Translations under genes and position numbers: made by a program
Notes under the pieces: generated by a model
The model's input: only the letters and a program-made list of their open reading frames with translations
What the model was told of the DNA's origin: nothing
Databases searched by the model: none
Assembly: GCF_019112545.1 (NCBI RefSeq)
Contig: NW_025064880.1
Location: 2,768,490 to 2,832,489 of the forward strand
Direction: 5' to 3'
DNA from: Guyanagaster necrorhizus
Taxonomy: Eukaryota; Basidiomycota; Agaricomycetes; Agaricales; Physalacriaceae
Length of the DNA stretch: 64,000 bases
Part shown: positions 58,672-64,000 of the stretch, piece by piece
How the letters are laid out: every line of letters begins with the position of its first letter
How positions within the stretch are numbered: the first letter of the stretch is position 1

Positions 58672-59747
58672 GGGCTGAAAAGTAGTCCATTGGACGTATA
58701 TCTACACCGGAGTACAGACGCTCGACGGCTGGCGCCCAACGTTGTGCCATCACGGCAGGGTCATCGGATCGATATGTCCGGTCAAGCAAACAATTTTGTG
58801 ATATTGCTCAGTCCAACACATTTGAAGCCAACCCCTCGACTGCCCAAGCCCATATGAGATGGCCGTGTTCGATCCTGGTTGCCGCCAATCATATTGAAAA
58901 ACGAGCGTCTTTTTATGTAAATCGCCGTCTCTTGATTCTCTGTCGGACCACATGTGAGTCAGTTGTCTCTATAATTCAACTTTCCAACGCACTACTTGTA
59001 GTACCAATACTCGACCGGTGCTCTCATCCGAAGAGAAAACCCCGGACCCGTACGGTCCTAGATATTACGGATTTCAGTCCAAACGTGGTGGCACTACCAG
59101 AACGGACCCTCCGAGTACCGGATATAGCAGCAGGAAGCGCGCAGAGCCCATTCGTGAATGTTGGGGTCCTTGGAAGAGGAGGGAGGGGGGGGGAGGTTGA
59201 TTTCAGAAATTTAGATCCCTGGGCCCGAGACCTCGAGTACACTGTTCTTGTTCACGATAAGTCTCCAGGCGCAAGGACGGCCAATAATCTACCGAGAGCG
59301 GGGACCTTGTCAGGCTTTCTTATCAAATAACAATTAGGTCGGGCTCCAACTCCAGTTCGTGTCCAGGACGACTCAGGGATGGGCCCAGGAGTACTGCTTA
59401 GTTACCACATTCACAAGCAGGCCCATCCATCGCCTGAGCAAGAATACTTCCATGGTTACTTGCATCTTCCTTGGTTTTGGTTATGCTTTATCTTGAGCAT
59501 ATCGAAGTCGAGGCTGCGTCTCGGAATGGAACATTCGCTCAATGTCGACAAGATAACGGGCGTGTTCGGCTGAACAGAATAATCCTAGTGAAATTGGTTC
59601 AAATCCAGTTGCCGCCCATGCTCCAGAGGACTCCCAGAAGTGGTTTTTATTTTTTGCAAATTGTCAGTGTCCGACCAGGTGCGGTGCTGTCGGACTGGGA
59701 CTCGCTTTTGGACCACATATTCAATCAATTCGGTACTGGTATCCAAG
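58672..59747. other. Unassigned stretch
   Basis: A plus-strand frame at 58854-59330 contains DITDFSPNVVALPERTLRVP but also a G-run-encoded Gly/Arg stretch, and has no family match. I do not call it a gene. Confidence 0.3.
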
Positions 59748-61162
59748 TCACAAAGCAGCCCGTTGGCGACTGAGCAAGAATGCGTTATCAAGACTTTTGA
59801 CCGAAAACCCATAGAAACACTCCCCGAGCGACACCATCGTCTCCCCCATAAAACATCCTTTCGCAATCCCAATCTCGACGGATACCAACGCCTCCAATGT
59901 TGCCCGACACTGGATCATGCCCAACAGCAAGTCTTCACGGACAGGCGGGTTCATCATCATCTCGATGGACGTCAGCTTCCGCACGGCAGACCTCTTTGAC
60001 ATGAACGCGAGGAGTTTCGCCGTCACGCACGATATCGAATGCCCCTTGCTCTCCCGCAACACAAACTCCTCCAAATCTGGCGTATTCTCTAGGAGCGCGA
60101 TGACCGCAGCATCGCCAAACGTCGTGTTATCGACCAACGTCAGCCGCGTCAAGCCCCGAATGAACGGCGAAACAACAGACGGCACCGTCTTGGCACTCTG
60201 CGTGATATTCAGCTCCGTCAAGTCGGGAAGAGAGAGTTTGGTGGCGTCAAGAATTCCCGAGAGGAAATGCGAGTTGTATATGGTTTGTAGGGAAAGCACA
60301 CGCAGCGGCGAAGTGATATTATCCCCAATATGCGCGTGGTGGCACATCGGCGCCTTGATCGTCATACTCTCCACGTTCTCGAGATACGCGAGGTGGTCCA
60401 ATATGAGGGGGCTATGGCAGTTCAAGTAGCTCACGCTCGTGAGCTGCTTCCACGGAAGGGCAGAGGGTGAGGAATAGTTCTCGTGCACGGATCCTCTGAA
60501 ACGGACATGGCGCAGTTTGGGTGCTCGTCGGATGAGCCGTGACGCTTCGTCCAAGTCTGACAAGTCGTTGACGCTCCAGCATGAGCCGATGGTAAGAGAT
60601 TCGAGCAAGGGGAGGTCCAATCTACCCTGTCGAGTCATGGAGAGGAATCCAGAGAAGGGGATGGTCACGTCGAGCGACCGCCACCGAGCGGCGTGTTCCA
60701 CGCATAGTTCGATGGGCTTTTGGAAGCACTCGTTCATGAAAGTTTCTGCGCTGGGAACATGCATAGAAATGTCCAACACCCTGCTACCAGAACGGGTAAG
60801 ATAGGCGCCAATGATTTCGGTATCGCACCAGCGTCCAATGAAGATGGACGACCAGAGATTGGGTGAGGCGAAGACGATAGCGCGCCAGCGAGAGCATACA
60901 AGTGAGAGACGAATCGGCGTTACGTGTCTCCATATTGCTGGAAAAAGATTGGAGAAAATGGTGAGGAGAAGTTCGGTAGGAAGGCGGTCGATAGGTGGGG
61001 GTATTAGGGTAATATTTTGCGAAAAGGAGGTCCCATCGAGTCGCAGCTTCTTGCATGGTGGCTTTTCTGTCTATGTGCAGAGCACAATTAGAAAACAACT
61101 CGCGAATAAGCTCTACGCTCACGCACCCACTGGCAGCCAGTCTCTGTATCTACTGCTCCCAT
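59748..61162 (-). CDS. F-box/LRR-type protein (452 aa)
   Basis: Exon 1 61162-61127 and exon 2 61070-59748, with a 56-nt intron (GTGCGT...CATAG), give 452 residues. The F-box follows the start: IDRLPTELLLTIFSNLF, then TPIRLSLVCSRWRAIVFASP and NLWSSIFIGRW, the standard Agaricomycete F-box pattern (LP.E.L..IF...VC..W...A..TP.LW). TRSGSRVLDISMHV and repeated leucine-rich units follow (LPLLESLTIGSCW, LPDLTELNIT, FIRGLTRLTLVDNTTF, TPDLEEFVLRES, RKLTSIEMMMNP). Such proteins act as substrate adaptors of SCF ubiquitin ligases through Skp1; the target is unknown. Intact as far as can be seen; upstream ATG and splice phase agree. Confidence 0.85.
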
Positions 61163-62200
61163 TGCAGCTCTATCACACCTGAGTGAGAATTAAGGTATTC
61201 TGTAGTAGTTTTAATGCGACTTCAGTCAAGAACACGAGCGGGAGTTGAGAACTTACTGTTTTGCACTAGGGTATGGTGAGGGTGGAAGCGAAGAAGCGAA
61301 ATTTGACAAACATTACCGATTAGTACCCACGGCCCGGGATGCCGGTCCGTCAATCACCACTGGTCAGAGTGGTTATCGACATCGACTGTCGAAACTTGGT
61401 CCAAGTCTGGGTGGAAGAGGGGGGAGCCTTAATTATTGCCACGTTTTCGTGGTCGTCGTTCAGCTTGCGGCCTACCTAATTATTACTTATACCGCTTTTG
61501 GCCTGATGGCAGGGAGACTGGTGTATGCTTTTCGAACGAGACTCTAGGACGTACTCATCTGCCGAAGCGTACGGGCCAGTTCACCAGAAGACATAAATTC
61601 TCAAAGAGCAGGTGGCCCAGGATAACAAAAAGACAGACAAAATATGATTACGGTTAAAAGGGCACTCAAGCAAGTCTAGTCCCTGGCTTGGACAAAAGCT
61701 TAAAGCTGGACATCATGAGGTAAAACTATTGAAAGTTTGACTAAAAACACAGCCGCAATGAATTCTTCAATCCGCCTTTGCATGCAAAGTTAAAAAACGG
61801 CATTTCATTTCATAGCAAAACAGAAGGACAGCTAACAAGACAACGACGAAAAAGAGAATGCAAACAGATCGGATCAGTGAGAAGTATTTAGTACGGCAGA
61901 AATCATGACGATGAAGATACGAGATGTAATGTCAGTACTTGAAGATTACTAAGGACGACATCGTCAACCTCATTGGTAGTCCATTTATAACGGAGCAATA
62001 CTCACCGTTAAAAACATGCGCCTTGCCTGAACATCATGATGCTGTCTTCGGTGCCGCCTCTTCTCGGGTTTGTAAACCCCCCCCCCCCCGGACATAAGTG
62101 ACCCTGATGTGCCCTGGGAGTCATAGAGTGTCTTCACCCGACTGTATCCAATATGTGCATCTACCAAAAATGTAAGCAAAGTGGACTGCAGAGACAGAAA
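61163..62200. other. Intergenic stretch between F-box gene and Argonaute-like gene
   Basis: The two genes run in the same direction, so this is the promoter side of the F-box gene and the 3' flank of the Argonaute-like gene. A run of 14 C lies near 62076-62089. No other gene supported. Confidence 0.4.
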
Positions 62201-64000
62201 TTACACACGATAGACAGGTGTACTAGGGATAGACACCGAAGTTGTCGGGCTGGCGCGGGCAAAACAGAGGGTACGAACCAGAGATTGGATCACATCTTCA
62301 CTGTAGAGAGCGCGAGCATCAACAATTGCTGTTAAATAGGAAAGAAAAGAAAGCAAACCTCATATGAGAAGGTTCTTTGACAGCGATGAACATGATTTTT
62401 GGACGCGGAAAAAGCCCGGCGTCAACACATGCAACTAAGGTTGTAAGAACGAGGACACACGGTGAGGACGAGAAGATAAAGCACCTTGAAGCAGAGGAAG
62501 TTCTACCCGAAGACCATAAGAGAGACCTCATTATGCAAACACCAACAACTTACCCAGGTCCAAAACACGTTGAAATTCACCCTCAGATAAACCAGCTACA
62601 GGCACATTAGTACTGTCAAGAAGAAAGACGACTATTACTGAATGACCTACTTACCTCTGAAGAATATCAGGCGCTTTGGAAGCGTCGTGACGCTCACACC
62701 ATCAGTTCCATACTTCATATACGACATAAGAAGATCCTGTTGCATCACATCAAATAATCCATAATATTAACAGGCACACATAAAGTAATCAGACCTTCGT
62801 CATTGTGCGCAGATCCTCTATCTCCTGCCGACCGGATTGACATTTGATTTTGAATTTATACCGGGTGATATCATAATCCATATTTTCTATCATCACCATG
62901 GCGTACGAGGGTGATTGACCACCCGGAGCCAGGTACATGACGTCTGCGCCTGTATCCACTATCAGCTACGCTATGAGGAATCCCGATAATGACTTACCCA
63001 TGACAATGGTTTCCCGTCTGAAGTCAGAAATAATAAGCCCTGACCTCCGACTCGGATCCGGGGTTATATTTACATGGTCTTCTAGACTAGCATTGATCCT
63101 ATGGCAGGCTCGCTCAGTCTCCTCGTTCGATTATTGAAGAGAAGATATAACTTACTTTAGTGCAACGTTCGCCCAGTATTGCAGTCTGGTAGTTTTACAT
63201 TTGTCGACCCGGAGACAGTGATTGGCTACGCCTAGCTGTGAACAAAGGCGGTGAGGAAGAATAACAGGCAAAGAAATGGTGTGGTCTACCAACCTTCACA
63301 TCGCAACAGCTGATAGTACGCCGTTCATTAATACTCCTTAAAATCATAACGAGACTCACTATTCGATTGTCATATACAAGTCAGTGTTCCCCTCAGGAAG
63401 GATACAGACAATCAATGTGGGTGTTATTTTGCGCTCATCTCTAACTTGCGATACGGCATCAGAGATAGACTGTAAAAGTTATTATTGGCTAGAGTTTCAA
63501 CAAAATATAACAACAATCGACAAACCTTTTCAGCAAGCAGACTCTGGGGATCCTTGTAGACAAAGAATGGTTGCTTGTCTTGCACCGTCATGCCTGGAAG
63601 GATCAGTCAGAACACAAAGACATGTTGAGGGCTAGGAGAACGACCCACGGATGAGTTCGCATCCTTGAACTAGGCTTGATATAGCCCTTTGCACGTCATC
63701 TGGACTGAAGCGGTCCTGTGGAACGAATATCATAACGATCCAAGCTCTGAGAGGCATCGGCCTGTAAGCTGTCCTGCGAACCCTTAAAAATGTCAGATCA
63801 TGCGACCGTTGGTTAAAAATTGGTGGTTACCGGTTCCAATCGTGCACAACATTTACACCACCTAAAACCGTGTAAGCCACTGCGACGGAGAAAGGGAGAA
63901 ATCTTACCATCGTAGTTATATTCCGCGATGTTGGAGACGTTCATCTCACATGCATCGACACGAACAATACTTTCCCTCCCCGCAGTTCCAGATCCAGGAC
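62201..64000 (-). CDS. Argonaute-like protein, MID-PIWI part, slicer residues lost; runs off right edge
   Basis: Exons: 63773-63649, 63593-63526, 63469-63360, 63309-63294, 63235-63156, 63098-62998, 62949-62795, 62736-62655, 62595-62554, 62502-62485, 62434-62359, 62300-62201; more lie to the right. Readable: YRPMPLRAWIVMIFVPQDRF, ITPTLIVCILPEGNTDLYMT (MID), GVANHCLRVDKC and LQYWANVALK, then PIWI: IVMGADVMYLAPG (first catalytic Asp kept), RLIFFRAGLSEGEF (Ala where DGVSEGQ has the second Asp), ELPLLQ, ACVDAGLFPRPKIMFIAVKE, then directly EDVIQSLVRTLCFARA and TSVSIP. The stretch that should hold the catalytic His and the QGTSRP.HY motif is missing. Frames and splice sites are otherwise intact. Argonautes guide RNA silencing; this one should bind or have bound RNA without cutting, or is an early pseudogene. 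The last joined upstream exon (near 63900-63990) does not agree in phase. Confidence 0.82.

Noticed and set aside
58854..59330. Plus-strand frame of 158 codons
   Set aside because: Contains a G-tract-encoded Gly/Arg run, no recognised domain and no splice or paralogue support.
60811..61182. Plus-strand frame opposite the F-box gene start
   Set aside because: Antisense to a well-supported F-box coding sequence.

Overview
The window is from the nuclear genome of a filamentous basidiomycete, most likely a mushroom-forming Agaricomycete. Evidence for this: genes on both strands are split by 48-59 nt GT-AG introns; it carries families expanded in that class (DUF6535 and DUF6534 membrane proteins, F-box/LRR, Kre9-like GPI proteins, fungal P450, Argonaute); it has a chromodomain Ty3/gypsy element; and its nuclear tRNA genes have introns. 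All spliced models below were built by hand from splice signals, reading frame and comparison between paralogues inside the window.

Layout. (1) 1-7730: a nearly complete chromodomain Ty3/gypsy retrotransposon on the minus strand, apparently killed only by TGA codons where CGA is expected. It has a primer-binding site complementary to its own predicted RNA 5' end. (2) 7731-14580: an AT-rich block in which I can find no CpG. It holds a tyrosine-recombinase (DIRS-like) retroelement relic, an intron-containing tRNA-Thr-like sequence and a copia relic. (3) 14175-21990 and 36088-45690: the two arms of a very large inverted repeat, collinear at a coordinate sum near 59,825. Each arm carries a DUF6534-type gene relic, a hAT-like MITE, tRNA-like repeats and a 44-residue secreted-peptide gene. 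(4) 21991-36087: the unique core between the arms. It contains two DUF6535 paralogues with the same five-exon structure (one intact, one with a premature TAG), a decayed P450, a decayed aminoglycoside-phosphotransferase-like kinase and a small helical-repeat protein. (5) 45690-47880: a third, rearranged partial copy of arm sequence, in which the MITE keeps a perfect 8-bp target duplication. (6) 48166-52440: two paralogous seven-exon genes of an unrecognised family flanking a single-pass membrane protein. (7) 53.5-64 kb: tRNA-like repeats, an intron-containing initiator tRNA-Met, a Kre9-like GPI protein, an F-box/LRR protein and, running off the right edge, an Argonaute-like gene lacking slicer residues.

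The region reads as a repeat-rich, rapidly rearranging compartment. The right end of the CpG-free block falls inside the left repeat arm while the matching part of the right arm keeps its CpGs, so loss of CpG after the duplication can be read directly from the two copies.
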